A stretch of DNA of 64,000 bases from Ariolimax columbianus (lineage: Eukaryota; Mollusca; Gastropoda; Stylommatophora; Arionidae): contig JAVGWX010000004.1 in the NCBI GenBank assembly GCA_036924085.1, positions 36,523,293 through 36,587,292 on the forward strand, in the 5' to 3' direction. A program made the translations under genes and the position numbers. Shown here piece by piece: positions 37,501 through 46,189 of the stretch. The notes beneath the pieces are model-generated. The model ran no database searches and was not told where the DNA came from. It was given only the letters and a program-made list of their open reading frames with translations. Within the stretch, counting starts at the first letter, position 1, and each line of letters opens with the position of its first letter.

Positions 37501-40500
37501 AAGAAACCAGGGCGTGGCTGAAAATTACACGATGATGATCGAGGAAATAAACGTAGGCTGCAGTACGGACATTACTGTGTTCCGCCACCCAATAACTGTT
37601 CCACTAGCAATAGGAGTGAGGCAGGGCGACACAATTTCTCCAAAGCTGTTCACATGCCGCTTGAGGACATCTTCCAACAGCTTAGTTGGGACGATAGAGG
37701 CATAAATATAAATGGAAAAAGACTCACCCACTTATACTTTGCAGATGACATTGAGCACATCAGCCACACCACAGAGAAGGCCCAACACTCTCTGAACGAA
37801 GTAGATGAGGTCGGTCGAGGTGTCAGAAAGAAAACACAATGTTTCCGAAACCCCTTCTACCGCAAATTCGAAATCAAGCTGGGAAATGAGCCTATCGAAG
37901 ATGTCAGCTCCTACATATACTTAGGACAAAAAATAAATGCCATCCACATCCTAGACCAAGAAATCTCAAGGCGAAGAGCTACAACCTGGTCTAGCTTCAA
38001 TACCATAAAGCCTATACTTCTACAGCTGAAAGGCACCATTACAAGGACACATCTTTTCAATTCTGCGGTCATACCAGCCATGATATACGGATGTGAAGTA
38101 TGGAATCTACGCAATGCGGATGCAGAGAAACTACGAGTTACCCAGCGAGCGATGGATAGACACGTCCTTGGGATCTCGATCAGAGATCGAATCCACAATA
38201 ATGAAAAAAGAGAACGCATTCTATTTCAAGACGTCGTGGAGGCTGTGTAGTCTCGCAAATACCACCGGGCTGGCCACATTGTGCGCATGCCAGAAAACAG
38301 ATGGGCACTCAGAACGACGTTTTGTTGGCCATATGATTTTACACGACCACGATGCCGCCCACCGATACGATGGCGAATTGGTCTGCTGAGATACCTGGGC
38401 CCGAAATGGTACGACACAGCAAAAGATCAGACTGCATATAGGACATTGTTGGCTACCTCACATACGGCACACCCGCCGGACTGATGTTGTGGATATTGTA
38501 TTGTTTTGTATCTGTACGGTTTCTTTACACTGTCAATTAATATTTTTCTTGGCCTTCTTCTTGCTCTGATTTTGTTTTTGAGTCACATCAGAATTTGGAA
38601 TTTTCAATCATTTCTGCAGGCCCTGGATCTGATCATGCAAAACTCTGATTTGCCCAAGAAGGTGCTGTCTAACACTGTTAGATTCAGAACTCGTATGCTT
38701 GATGCAGGCTTTACAGTTACTGTAAGTCACATAGATATCTACATAATATTAGTTTATTTCACTATTTTGTGTTAAATTAAAGTAATTAGCATGTCCCTTG
38801 CAGTGCATCACTTCCTACAACCGCCAACTTATGTGGCTGTTACAAGTTTCTTGACAGGTGTGCAGTACGGTAGGTTGGCATTACTTTATGTATGTGGAGG
38901 AGCAATCGCACCAAGGAATAAATCCAGTGTCTGTCAAACTAGACATTGTGGATTCAAACCCGGTGCGTTGGGATTGTGAAACAGACATTTCACCCCTAGG
39001 CCACACTGCCTCATTTATTGGTGGGGATCAGTATTTAATTTAATTGGGATACTGCACAAGGAGTGTCTGGATGTCTCTTAGCCAGGGGATATGGGTTGGA
39101 ACCCCTCTAAGGCCTGGGTGTTTATCTATCAGGGGGTGACATTTTTCTTTTTTTTTTTTTTGCGTTCGCCTTATTTCTCTAATCCCCAAGGCGGTGTGCG
39201 TTGCACTGGTTTTTAAAAAATTTTGCGCCTGTAGGCCCAGTGCATCCGACTTCAGCATGCATTTTATGTAAGGGTCTGCTTCCTCCTGCATTTTCTAAGG
39301 GTTTGCTTCCCCGGGGTAACGGGGATCGAACCCAGCACCTTCTGGTTGTGAGCCGTGTCACTTAACCACTAGGCCACGCCGTCCCCTAGGGGGTGAAATG
39401 AAAACCTATCTAGCACATTGTGTGATATAACTGCTGGGGCAAGAAGCCTTTATTTCTTAATGCTGTTAACTATTATCTCTATTTCCTCCCACCCCCATTC
39501 CCAGGTGGACCTGAGCAATAAAAACAAAAAAATCCACACTGATGAAAGTCTGGATATAAAAAAATATGTCTTGTTGTTAGAAACATGATAATGAACTTCT
39601 TTAAATGGTTTTACTTACTTAGTTTCTTATCTTATGTATTAGAAGTCTTAGAGAAAGGCTTACCACTGGGCTCATCTTCTGCACACTTTTTCTCATCTAC
39701 ATCAATGATCTGGCCAGCACATCAAAGCTGAAAAAGCTAAAAGCTGCATATGCTGATGACCTGACAATATGTCAGAGCCATGAAGATGTTAAGAGTGCAG
39801 CACAAAGACTCAATGGAGACCTGAGAAGACTACATGAGTATTGTCAAATGTGGAAGCTAAAGATAAACTGTGAAAAGACTGTTCACCCTATCTTTACCAA
39901 GAGCCACAAAGTAGCCAAGCAGAATATCAGTTTGAGATTTGACAAACAGAAATTTCTTAGAGAGCCTACGTATCTTGGAGTCACTCTCGACCGACATCTC
40001 ATCCAAAATAAACATGTTCAAAATGTTAAAAACAAAGCGTTGAGGCGGCTACAGGTATTGAAGAGACTCGCTGGTACAGCATGGGGATCAGACAAAGACT
40101 CTTTGAAAGGCTTGTATTTCAGGTATGTATACTCGGCTTTAGAATACAGTAATGCACTCTTGACAACATGCTCACAGACCAATGTAGAACATAGTACAGA
40201 ATAATGCCCTGCATCTTATTAATAGAGTTAGAGTTTATTAATTAGAGTAATGACGTCAATACCCACTGCTGCATGTGTAATTCACATGAATGTGGACCCC
40301 CTTGAACTGCATAGATATGCAGGCTACAAAGGAAGCATATGGAGGAGTAAAAAAAAAATTAACAAAGCCCAATAGATTTTCTTGCAGGAAAATGGCAACA
40401 AAAACAAAGAATAAAGCAAGAAATTTACCACCACTTATATGTAGAAAAATGTCAGATAATACAAGTTGTGATCCAGTAAGTCTTATGAGAGCATCACAGA

Positions 40501-43500
40501 GAATGACTGACAGCTGCTCAGAAGACATGTCTATACTGATAGGTCTGTTTTTAGGGCCACCATTAAAACAGGATATGGTGTCTACATAGAGTATCCAAAC
40601 AGAACATCTGATGAGCTGTTTGGTGCCTGTGGGGAGACATGGTCAAAATATAAAGCAGAAATAACAACACTGGAAGTGGCTCTGTACTACTTGAGGACTG
40701 TATTTGATGGCTTTCCATCAAAAGCCTGAAGCATCGTTATCTTTACAGACTCATTATTTGCCATTCAAGCTCTGGAAGATAGTGATCATTGTAAGCCTGA
40801 ACTTACCCAAATATTCCAAGATACCAACCAGTTATCACATTCCATGGTCCGAATAGTTATGCAATGGATTCCTGGTCACTCAAATACACCTGGCAATAAC
40901 AAGGCAGACATACTGGCTAAGAAGTGATCAAGGCAAGAACAACAATACGCAACAATAACCCTACAGACAGCCAAAACAACTACTGTAGACTGCAAACAAA
41001 GACACGGCGTCATAGATGGGGAATAATTGGAGGGAAATCAACAAACATATGGCCATTCCACAGACAACATCATCATCCTGTAAAGCAGAGATCAAAGTAC
41101 TATTTTCTGACTTCCCACTCAACATATACAACTTAACAGTCACTTGAACAGAATCCAACCACAACATACTCCAGAAGGTGCACACATCACTATGAAACTG
41201 TTGAACACCATCTTTTTGAGTGTCTGCACTTGATGGCATTAGGAAAGAGCTTCTTCCTCTGTGGCCAGATGAATGGAACACTGTACGGAACTAACCAACA
41301 GCTCATAAATGCTTGCAGATACCACTATTTAGCATTGGACCAAAGTGCAGGAGCCCGCTGGCTGCTGGATCAATAACCAACCATCTTACGTATTTGAGGA
41401 AACAAAAAGAGTAATCATGGATGAAACATACTGATCAGGACTCCATTTCACATCCCTGCTCGTACTTCTGGAAACAGACTGTGTCACACCTGTTTGACCA
41501 TTGAGGTGGGGATCAACATTGTAATCCCCATAGTGGTAAGCTTACTGAGACGCCTTGCATAGCACTACAATCAGGAGAACCCCAGTTTACCTTCCCAAGT
41601 ACGCCTTAGGATGTAAGAAGAGCAACTGTAACCCTCCACAAAAGAGACATTTGTCAAGAGTTAACTCTACTCTGCTAAAGTAGCTTCGAACAACAAAAAT
41701 GTATTTGATGCATTCATTTTAAAAAATGAAAGGAAAGATCCCATTAACACTTCAGTGTGATATATTTCTTGAGGTGATTTGGTCAGCATCACACAATTAT
41801 GGCCATAATTTCCCATATTATTCTGGTACCCAATTTTGTAGGCTGGGTAAACCCCAGGAGCAGTTTTTGTGATTTGAAAAATCCCGCACCATCTGCGGAC
41901 CGAACCCCAATTGCTCGGCTGTGGAAGCCAGTGCACTAAACACTGCACTACCTTGACTACCTGATGTAGCCATATTTGCTGTTATTGGTGCAGTCATTCA
42001 CCATACGCCACTAACTTAAACAATCTTGTCACCTCACACCTCTTTCTGCTTGATCATGTGTGGATAACTTTATATAAACAAGACAGAAGGCAGCCGACAT
42101 GTATATTATGTTTATGACCGCTCTATTTTGTGTTATTTTATACAGGGTGATCCTAAGCATCCCATTTGTCCAGTCATGCTGGGAGATGCCCGACTTGCAT
42201 CACAGTTTGCTGACAATATGCTGGGTAATCTTTGTTAGCTCAACTATTAATTTTTTTATTTGCTTTCTTTACAGTTTGTTGATCCTCTCTTGGATAATCT
42301 AACTTATTTTATATTTTATTTCCCATTGTATAACCAAAATTGGGACATACCAATTTGAATTACCTGTCATAATTAAAAACTACCCAAGCATGGACTGGAC
42401 CCATGCATACACCGACGGTTCTGTAACAAACACAACACAGAACGGAGGGACAGGAGCATTTCTGAACCTACCAAATGGCAGAAAAATAACATTGTCATTC
42501 GCTACTGGAAAATACACAAGCAATTTCAGAGCGGAGGCAGAGGCACTGAGGGCGGCAGTGGAAGAAATGGTGACAGGTAAAGGGAATGAAAGCCATATAG
42601 TCCTGCTTACAGATGCCTTGGCCGTAGTCACAGCACTAAAAAGCCAGAAAAATACTGAACTTAATGATTTAAGAGCAGTACTGTCAACTATGCCAGCAGT
42701 CCGCACCAAAAAGGGTAGTGGTACAGTGGGTTCCATCCCACAGCAACATCCAAGGCAAAGAGGAGGCAGACAGACTGGCAAAAGAAGGTGCAAGACTGCC
42801 ACAACCAGATACTAGTATGACATACGAAGAGTCAAAACGGCTTATTAGAGCTAGATACATGACCAAATGGGAAACCGAACATACTGGCTACACAAAAAAC
42901 GATGCATATTACCAGTTGAACAGAAGAGAGCAGGTCGTGGTCTTCAGACTTCGCACTGGCCACAATAGACTCAGGTACCACCTATTCAACAAATTGAAGA
43001 TAGGTGGCACTGACGAATGCTAGTGTGGTACCGGGAAAATGACCCTGAGCATTTGCTGTAAAACTGCCCGACATACGAGGATCAGAGAGAGCAAATGTGG
43101 CCATCACGAGTGGCAACACTAGACAAGCTCTATGGCAGTGTCGACAGCCTCAGGATGACGGCTGCTTTTTTCGAAAAAATAAAGGTTGATGTCTGACTGC
43201 GTACGATGAAGAAGAAGAAGAAGAATTACCTGTCAACTGGATTTTCTGCTACTTATTTCAAAGTCTCTGTATGATGCATCATATTAGATTTTTCAGTGTT
43301 ATTTCTAATTAAATATTTGATCCCTTATTTATTCTGATGGGTGGGTCGCCATTCAAGCAGGTGGCTGAGCAGTTATTATATCGGTCTTGTGGGATCAAGA
43401 TGCTGAGCAGCACCTGAGCTGCAGTGGTCAGCAACTCATAGCTGACTGCTAGCGTCAGGGCCAGCGAACCATAGTTGCCAAGACCCTTCTACATTTCCAC

Positions 43501-45282
43501 GCGGTGATCCTGGATAACAGGCTGCAGCAGGGCAGACTGGCTAAGGAGAAGGGATCGAAGAGGGAATGCTAACCCGGTACTCAAAAAATGCTTGCTGAAG
43601 TCGGAGTGTTGGACCGAAAGGTGCAAATATCGCAGCCAAGCTGTAAACTACGACATAACACATTCCGTTCTCTGGACTACATTCTGTTACTTACCCTTTC
43701 AGGGTTTGGTAGTGGGAGATTGAGAACGAACGAAGAAAAAGATATCGGTCTTGTAATCAGAAAACATGAATTTGAAACCCAGTAACGCTCCTGTAAATTG
43801 TATCAGCATTACATTAAAAAAACCAAACCTGCACACTGTGTGAGGACAAGTGGCCTTAATTTTTCAGCCACATGAATTCCACCGGTATACCACAGAAATG
43901 TGATAAATACTATAATAATAGTTTAATAGTAACCTATAACTACAACATATGCTCTCCACAAATATCTATGGTGGGCTGTCTTCTTGTGCTCCACTCAAAG
44001 ACCTTCTGACCTCCTCTTGAACTCCACCAATGAACCTTCACTAGTTCTGACGACCTCTTGAACTCCACCAATAAACCTTCACCTGTTCTGACCTTCTGTT
44101 GAACTCCACCAATGGAGCGTCACCTGTTCTGACCTCCACTTGAACTCCACCAATGATCCTTCACCTGTTCTGACCTTTTGTTGAACTCCACCAATGGAGC
44201 GTCACCTGTTCTGACCTCCACTTGAACTCCACCAATGATCCTTCACCTGTTCTGGCAGCTTCTTGAACACCACCCATGGACCTTCACCTGTTCTGGCAGC
44301 TTCTTGAACACCATCCATGTACCTTCACCTGTTCTGACCTCCTCTTGAACACCATCCATGGACCTTCACCTGTTCTGACCTCCTCTTGAACACCATCCAT
44401 GGACCTTCACCTGTTCTGACCTCCTCTTGAACACCATCCATGGACCTTCACCTGTTCTGACCTCCTCTTGAACACCATCCATGGACCTTCACCTGTTCTG
44501 ACCTCCTCTTGAACACCATCCATGGACCTTCACCTGTTCTGACCTCCTCTTGAACACCACCCATGGACCTTCACCTGTTCTGACCTCCTCTTGAACACCA
44601 CCCATGGACCTTCACCTGTTCTGACCTCCTCTTGAACACCATCCATGGACCTTCACCTGTTCTGACCTCCTCTTGAACACCATCCATGGATCTTCATCTG
44701 TCCTGACCTCTTCTTGAACTCCACAAATGGTCCTTCGCCTGTCCTGGCCTCATCTTGATCTCTGCCTATGTAATTCCACCTGTTCTGACTTCTTCCTCCT
44801 TTCTTCACCAGGTGAGTTTGGTCTTCCCGATTTTCTCTCCCACTATAGGATTCAATCCAATGCATGTTTGATTGCATTATTAGGTTCCCTTGTGACGTGG
44901 TGTGTCCTATCCTTCTCCACTTTCTCTTGCCAATCTCCAGCTGTATTGATTGTTGACATGTTCTTTGCCACAGACCTATGTTTGTTATTGCAATTGGCTA
45001 TCTCACTTTAAGTATGTGACAAATATCTGTTGGTGAAAGTTTGCAGTTTGAATGTGGTGCTCTTTTTCACATGCCATGTTTCTCAAGTAATTTTTTTAAA
45101 TCATTTATTTTCTGCTTCATACAGAGAAAGGTATCTATGTGATTGGGTTCAGCTATCCTGTAGTGCCAAAGGACAAAGCTCGGATTCGGGTCCAGATATC
45201 TGCTTCACACTCTGAGGCAGACATTGACAAGGCAGTTGATGCTTTTATTGAAATTGGTAGAAGTCTCAAAGTCATCAAGTGA
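22328..45282 (+). CDS. GCAT: Glycine C-acetyltransferase (2-amino-3-ketobutyrate CoA ligase), 10 exons, 5' end missing
   Basis: GCAT is the mitochondrial PLP enzyme that converts 2-amino-3-oxobutyrate plus CoA into glycine and acetyl-CoA, the second step of threonine breakdown after threonine dehydrogenase. Ten exons splice in phase to 413 codons plus stop; the human protein has about 419. All introns are GT-AG. Hallmarks of the alpha-oxoamine synthase family are present: [57 protein letters not shown] (Asp and His that contact PLP) and [14 protein letters not shown] with the Schiff-base Lys. The C-terminal [11 protein letters not shown] and ARIRVQIS are also intact, and no exon has a stop. 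The exon for the initiator Met and most of the presequence was not found. A Met at 22255 is in frame with exon 1 but lies before a strong acceptor and encodes a hydrophobic, non-presequence-like stretch. Confidence 0.97.
22595..22790. repeat. Dispersed repeat E
   Basis: It is shared with 32255-32365, 46870-47075, 52045-52110 and 57300-57480. Diagnostic blocks are GGCTAGCAACCTCATCAT and GGCTTCTTATAAAGGGGCCAGC followed by TGTAGTGGTGG. The class is unknown. Confidence 0.6.
23420..23700 (-). mobile_element. SINE-B, divergent copy in GCAT intron 1
   Basis: Antisense copy with CTTCTTCTGTGTTTGTC at the tail side, then GTTGTAGTTTACAGC, CCAACACATCCGGTTTCAGC and GACCAGAATAGAGTCTTG. Some blocks are clear, but the head side is eroded. 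Confidence 0.65.
23715..24150. repeat. Degenerate minisatellite in GCAT intron 1
   Basis: About a dozen imperfect repeats of a pattern CTTAAAGGTGTTTCAGATC plus a CTCTTGTC- or CATTTGC-like end. The unit length varies between roughly 25 and 35 bases. Confidence 0.75.
24352..24441 (+). CDS. GCAT: GCAT exon 2
   Basis: Ninety bases, 30 codons, phase 0 at both ends, with acceptor CTGCTCAG and donor GTATCA. It encodes [14 protein letters not shown] and [14 protein letters not shown], which continue directly from the NYLGLS motif. Confidence 0.96.
24621..24945 (+). pseudogene. Decayed duplicate of GCAT exon 3
   Basis: The segment matches true exon 3 (25720-25939) and its flanking intron. It has the same pyrimidine tract and acceptor (TGTTTCTG..CTTGAT.TGAAAG), then CACTTGGAGGAGAAGATTG, AAAAGAAGATG, TTCAATCATGCCTCCATCA, GGCATTA and TGTAAGGCCAAGAG, and a GGCAGGT donor. 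The first 12 exon bases are missing, the middle is shortened, and stops appear after nine codons, so it cannot encode the segment. It sits in intron 2, about 1 kb upstream of the intact exon and in the same orientation, as a tandem exon duplication would. Confidence 0.88.
24658..24840 (+). repeat. 91-bp direct duplication inside the exon-3 relic
   Basis: Two almost identical 91-bp copies begin AGAAGATTGTCAAATG and AGAAGATTGTTAAATG (the GATTG lies at 24661 and 24752). The duplication happened after the relic had already lost its reading frame, since both copies share the stops. Confidence 0.92.
24887..25221 (+). repeat. 67-bp tandem array derived from the 3' end of the exon-3 relic
   Basis: Five 67-bp units begin at GGCC 24887, 24954, 25021, 25088 and 25155. 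Each runs from the former codons for KAKR through the former donor (GGCAGGT) into intron sequence. Units 2 and 4 are the same variant and units 3 and 5 are another, so the last amplification step worked on a 134-bp dimer. Confidence 0.92.
25290..25490 (+). mobile_element. LINE 3' end fragment
   Basis: It is homologous to the 3' end of the degenerate LINE at 18620-20303. Shared blocks are CAGTCTCTGTTCTGG.CATACTTAA, GGCATGAATTTGTTGAAGACC and a terminal TTTGATTTATTAG. It lies in GCAT intron 2. Confidence 0.6.
25720..25939 (+). CDS. GCAT: GCAT exon 3
   Basis: The longest exon after exon 1 lies between acceptor TTGAAAG and donor GTAATA. It contributes 73 codons plus one base. It encodes [20 protein letters not shown], the [11 protein letters not shown] segment and the family signature [20 protein letters not shown]. 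Confidence 0.97.
26975..27134 (+). mobile_element. Short (160-bp) core SINE, copy 2
   Basis: It is flanked by the perfect 12-bp repeat AGTAGACTTGCT (26963-26974, 27135-27146). It starts CTGCCGAAGACGGATG and ends GAACGCAGAAGAAGA, giving the same two boundaries as the copies at 1232 and 51250. It lies in GCAT intron 3. Confidence 0.9.
27215..27465 (+). mobile_element. LINE C-terminal fragment
   Basis: The frame encodes [51 protein letters not shown] and [12 protein letters not shown]. This is the very C-terminus typical of RTE/L2-type LINE proteins, which have the GHIMRHSGLEKTILEGKVPG style of end. It is 5' truncated. Confidence 0.75.
27528..27883 (-). mobile_element. SINE-B, full-length antisense copy
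   Basis: It is complete from the TTCTTTTTCTTCGTTCG tail end to the head complement CTCAGCATCTTGATCCC. It is flanked by GATTAATAC at 27519-27527 and 27884-27892. It lies in GCAT intron 3. Confidence 0.9.
28087..28403 (+). mobile_element. SINE-B, tail replaced by LINE fragment
   Basis: The head GGGATCAAGATTCTGAACGG, the core GTTGGACCGAAAG and the CTTTTTTAAGGCTTGATAGC end are recognisable. The usual GAGATTGAGAACGAACG tail is absent, and RTE-like sequence follows without a gap. Confidence 0.8.
28404..28710 (+). mobile_element. RTE/BovB-type LINE 3' end
   Basis: An open frame shows [49 protein letters not shown] and [13 protein letters not shown]. The terminal [14 protein letters not shown] lies at the element end, as in the copy at 13226-14093. 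It is a 5'-truncated, non-autonomous fragment. Confidence 0.85.
28948..29044 (+). CDS. GCAT: GCAT exon 4
   Basis: Two bases complete an Asp codon begun in exon 3, then 31 codons and two bases follow. It encodes [20 protein letters not shown] and [11 protein letters not shown], the segment with the Ser/Thr near the cofactor in this fold. The acceptor is ATTGTAG and the donor GTAGAA. Confidence 0.95.
29903..30245 (+). repeat. Dispersed repeat G, ~350 bp
   Basis: It is shared with 32393-32752, 54778-55130 and 56336-56664 (antisense). Common blocks are GAATGCCCACAATGAGTAAG, CATATCCCAAATATGCTGAT and CTGACCCTGACTAACATTG. No tRNA head or coding frame is seen, so the class is undetermined. Confidence 0.7.
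30387..30473 (+). CDS. GCAT: GCAT exon 5
   Basis: An 87-base exon between TTTTTTCAG and GTTAGT. It encodes [19 protein letters not shown] and [11 protein letters not shown]. The DDCHATG box carries the Asp that pairs with the PLP ring nitrogen and the stacking-region His in this family. Confidence 0.96.
31494..31576 (+). CDS. GCAT: GCAT exon 6 (PLP-lysine exon)
   Basis: The exon encodes [20 protein letters not shown] followed by KALGGAAG. The Lys after STMG is the conserved Schiff-base lysine. The acceptor is GCAAAAAAG, with a weak pyrimidine tract, and the donor is GTAAAA. It ends in phase 1. Confidence 0.96.
31600..31905. repeat. Minisatellite ~30-bp period just after exon 6
   Basis: About nine imperfect copies of GAATACCTGTTTTGCTTGAT plus TTCATCATATGA, starting within about 25 bases of the exon 6 donor. 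Confidence 0.88.
32255..32365. repeat. Dispersed repeat E fragment
   Basis: It contains GGCTGGTAACCTCATCATAT and GGCTTCCTATAGAAGGACCA, as in the copy at 22595. Confidence 0.55.
32393..32752 (+). repeat. Dispersed repeat G, copy 2
   Basis: Same blocks as the copy at 29903: GAATGCCCACAATGAGTAGG, GAGCATGCTGATGAAGGTGG and TTTCTGACCCTGACTAACAT. It lies in GCAT intron 6. Confidence 0.72.
32860..33190 (+). mobile_element. SINE-B with target duplication
   Basis: Near-complete sense copy from GGGATCAAGATGCTGAGC to the GAACAAACGAAGAAGAAGAA tail. The flanking repeats are TGTAATTTAATT and TGTCATTTAATT. It lies in GCAT intron 6. Confidence 0.9.
33258..33367 (+). CDS. GCAT: GCAT exon 7
   Basis: The exon encodes [20 protein letters not shown] followed by [16 protein letters not shown]. 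The YTTG and RPYLFSN motifs are invariant in KBL/GCAT and shape the active-site entrance. It starts in phase 1 and ends in phase 0, with donor GTAGGA. Confidence 0.97.
33595..33884 (+). mobile_element. I-like LINE, copy C: 290-bp 3' fragment
   Basis: It is flanked by the perfect 13-bp repeat GATCAAAACATCG (33582-33594, 33885-33897). It holds only the C-terminal codons ([38 protein letters not shown]) with an open frame, plus the GTCTGACTGCGTACGCAG and (AAG)n tail. It is a strongly 5'-truncated recent insertion in GCAT intron 7. Confidence 0.95.
34330..34460 (+). repeat. Dispersed repeat F, uninterrupted copy
   Basis: It shares CTTCTATGATTTGCTAGTTC, CCCTGATGAAGGCCTATCGG, TCGTAACG and TATCTGACCATACCCATTT with 16850-17330, but lacks the palindromic insertion. 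Confidence 0.6.
34891..35241 (+). mobile_element. SINE-B, full length with target duplication
   Basis: A 351-bp copy with repeats GATCATAACTT (34880-34890) and GATTATAACTT (35242-35252). The head, core (AAGTCGGATGTGTTGGACCG) and AACGAACGAAAAAGAA tail are all present. Confidence 0.92.
35315..38485 (+). mobile_element. RTE-type LINE (endonuclease to RT C-terminus), split by antisense LINE
   Basis: The 5' piece (35315-36025) carries remnants of an APE endonuclease: [37 protein letters not shown] and a [10 protein letters not shown] catalytic end. After the interruption the sequence resumes near 36790 with the [65 protein letters not shown] (intact YFADD box), YIYLGQKI and [14 protein letters not shown]. 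It ends [14 protein letters not shown] followed by a [13 protein letters not shown] end. A frameshift near 37650 and several stops break it. It lies in GCAT intron 7 and is the longest LINE here. Confidence 0.85.
36025..36790 (-). mobile_element. RTE/BovB-type LINE fragment inserted antisense in the RTE element
   Basis: On the minus strand from 36790: [59 protein letters not shown], then the open frame 36385-36068 with [32 protein letters not shown] and YACETWTV. Homology continues to about 36030 ([11 protein letters not shown]). It belongs to the same family as 13226-14093 and 59515-59870. The low end stops before the family's usual C-terminus, so this is not a simple complete 3' end. Confidence 0.8.
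38620..38721 (+). CDS. GCAT: GCAT exon 8
   Basis: Thirty-four codons, phase 0 at both ends, with acceptor TTTCTGCAG and donor GTAAGT. It encodes [18 protein letters not shown] followed by [14 protein letters not shown]. Confidence 0.96.
38787..39018 (-). mobile_element. SINE-C, tRNA-derived, uninterrupted copy
   Basis: On the minus strand the head reads GAGGCAGTGTGGCCTAGGGG (A-box) and, further on, CGGGTTTGAATCC (B-box). The body ends near GGGACATGCTA at the low end. It is the reference for the split copy at 2764-3250. Confidence 0.8.
39145..39386 (-). mobile_element. SINE-A, antisense copy
   Basis: A T-rich run (complement of the A tail) at about 39149-39160 is followed by the reversed 3' end, the core CCAGTGCATCCGACTTCAGC, the B-box complement GGGGATCGAACCCAG and the head complement CCACTAGGCCACGCCGTCCC. 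It lies in GCAT intron 8. Confidence 0.9.
39640..41375 (+). mobile_element. I-clade LINE (RT C-terminus, RNase H, terminal Cys/His motif), degenerate
   Basis: Motifs in order are: an [13 protein letters not shown] box, [40 protein letters not shown], then an RNase H with [31 protein letters not shown] and [32 protein letters not shown]ys/His remnant lies near 41190. Stops occur at about 40200, 40727 and 40927. It is a different family from copies A-E, only distantly similar in sequence. It lies in GCAT intron 8. Confidence 0.82.
41740..41965 (-). mobile_element. tRNA-derived SINE, fifth type
   Basis: On the minus strand the head GGTAGTCAAGGTAGTGCAGT is followed by a B-box GGGGTTCGGTCCG. The body runs to about 41740. 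No second copy was seen in the window, so its extent is approximate. Confidence 0.55.
42146..42224 (+). CDS. GCAT: GCAT exon 9
   Basis: Seventy-nine bases between TTTATACAG and GTAATC. It encodes [20 protein letters not shown] followed by FADNML and ends in phase 1. [14 protein letters not shown] is the conserved segment of the C-terminal domain. Confidence 0.96.
42370..43222 (+). mobile_element. I-like LINE, copy D: RNase H to 3' end
   Basis: Target repeats GAATTACCTGTCA lie at 42357-42369 and 43223-43235. It starts at [20 protein letters not shown] and runs through the RNase H ([50 protein letters not shown]) to the tail. Frame breaks occur near 42683 and at the stop 43021 (Pro codon in copy C). 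It ends GTCTGACTGCGTACG with (AAG)n. It lies in GCAT intron 9. Confidence 0.94.
43391..43741 (+). mobile_element. SINE-B, full length with perfect target duplication
   Basis: A 351-bp copy flanked by the perfect 13-bp repeat ATATCGGTCTTGT (43378-43390, 43742-43754). It is the best reference copy for the family boundaries: head GGGATCAAGATGCTGAGCAG, end GAACGAACGAAGAAAAAG. Confidence 0.95.
44000..44810. repeat. 41-bp minisatellite, ~20 units, in GCAT intron 9
   Basis: The unit is CACCTGTTCTGACCTCCTC followed by TTGAACACCATCCATGGACCTT, with a 41-bp period (44341/44382). Central units are almost identical and the edges are more diverged. It ends about 310 bp before exon 10. Confidence 0.95.
45125..45282 (+). 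CDS. GCAT: GCAT terminal exon 10
   Basis: The acceptor is TTCATACAG. Two bases complete a Glu codon, then 51 codons and a TGA stop at 45280-45282. It encodes [37 protein letters not shown] and a short lysine end. Confidence 0.97.
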
Positions 45283-45378
45283 ACATTATCAAGGTGATTT
45301 TAGTACAGATTAAATGGCCTCTACGGTGTCAAAACATAAAATTGTAATTAAATAAAGTTTCATTATTTCATTGTAAAA
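45283..45378 (+). terminator. GCAT: GCAT 3' UTR with poly(A) signal
   Basis: A canonical AATAAA lies at 45351-45356, about 70 bases after the stop. Cleavage would be expected near 45370-45380. The short 3' UTR fits a single-copy housekeeping gene. Confidence 0.85.
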
Positions 45379-46160
45379 TGTATCTTAAAAAAATGAAGAG
45401 ATTTGGAAAAGCGCAAAAACAAAGCTACCATTTTGTCCATCACATTACCTTACTCTGCACAAAACAATCCTGAAAGCTATTGAAAATGAGAAAATCAAGA
45501 ACAAAATGTTGGTAATTTATCTTATAACATCAATCAGCAATCACATGCAATAGGTCTGTTTCTTGTTGATACACCATTCTAGAAAACCCACATGGTATAG
45601 TGGGAATGCCTTAATATGAATCTGATATGCATTATTTGTTTGGTGATACATACATGTAAAATTTATGAATTTAAAAAAACAAACACATAAGCTTTGCCCA
45701 CGATGAAGTAAGTTGATGATATTATGGTCCATTCTTAAAGTGGGTGTCCACTGTGTAAAAGATATGTGTAAGATAGTGTTTAAAAAAACTTCTCAGTTTC
45801 ATTGTTCAAAGTTGATAATCATTTTACAGGCTTTTGACATCTTTGGTGTTTGGACCAAGCTGGCAAATGTATTTTAACCTTTGACAGATTATTACGAGCA
45901 CCTATAACTTATTGTTATAACTTATTTACAAGATATATTTTTTGCTACTGTTGACTTGCTCAATCAGATAGTTACTCTTGTTTGCAGTCGTCAAATTTCA
46001 TGTCTAGATTATCTATGTAAAATATCAAACTAAATTGTGAAGACAAGCTTTACAGTCCCAAAAAACAAAGATGGTATAAGTGTGTAGACTCATATTATGA
46101 TTTCCATTTTTCTGAATGATATTAACCCTAGTTGCCTTGTATGCTTTTTTGAAGAAATGT
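45379..46160. other. Intergenic, no recognisable feature
   Basis: AT-rich sequence downstream of GCAT with no convincing ORF, splice pair or repeat match. Confidence 0.4.
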
Positions 46161-46189
46161 GTGCATTTGTTCCTTCAGCAATATGACTC

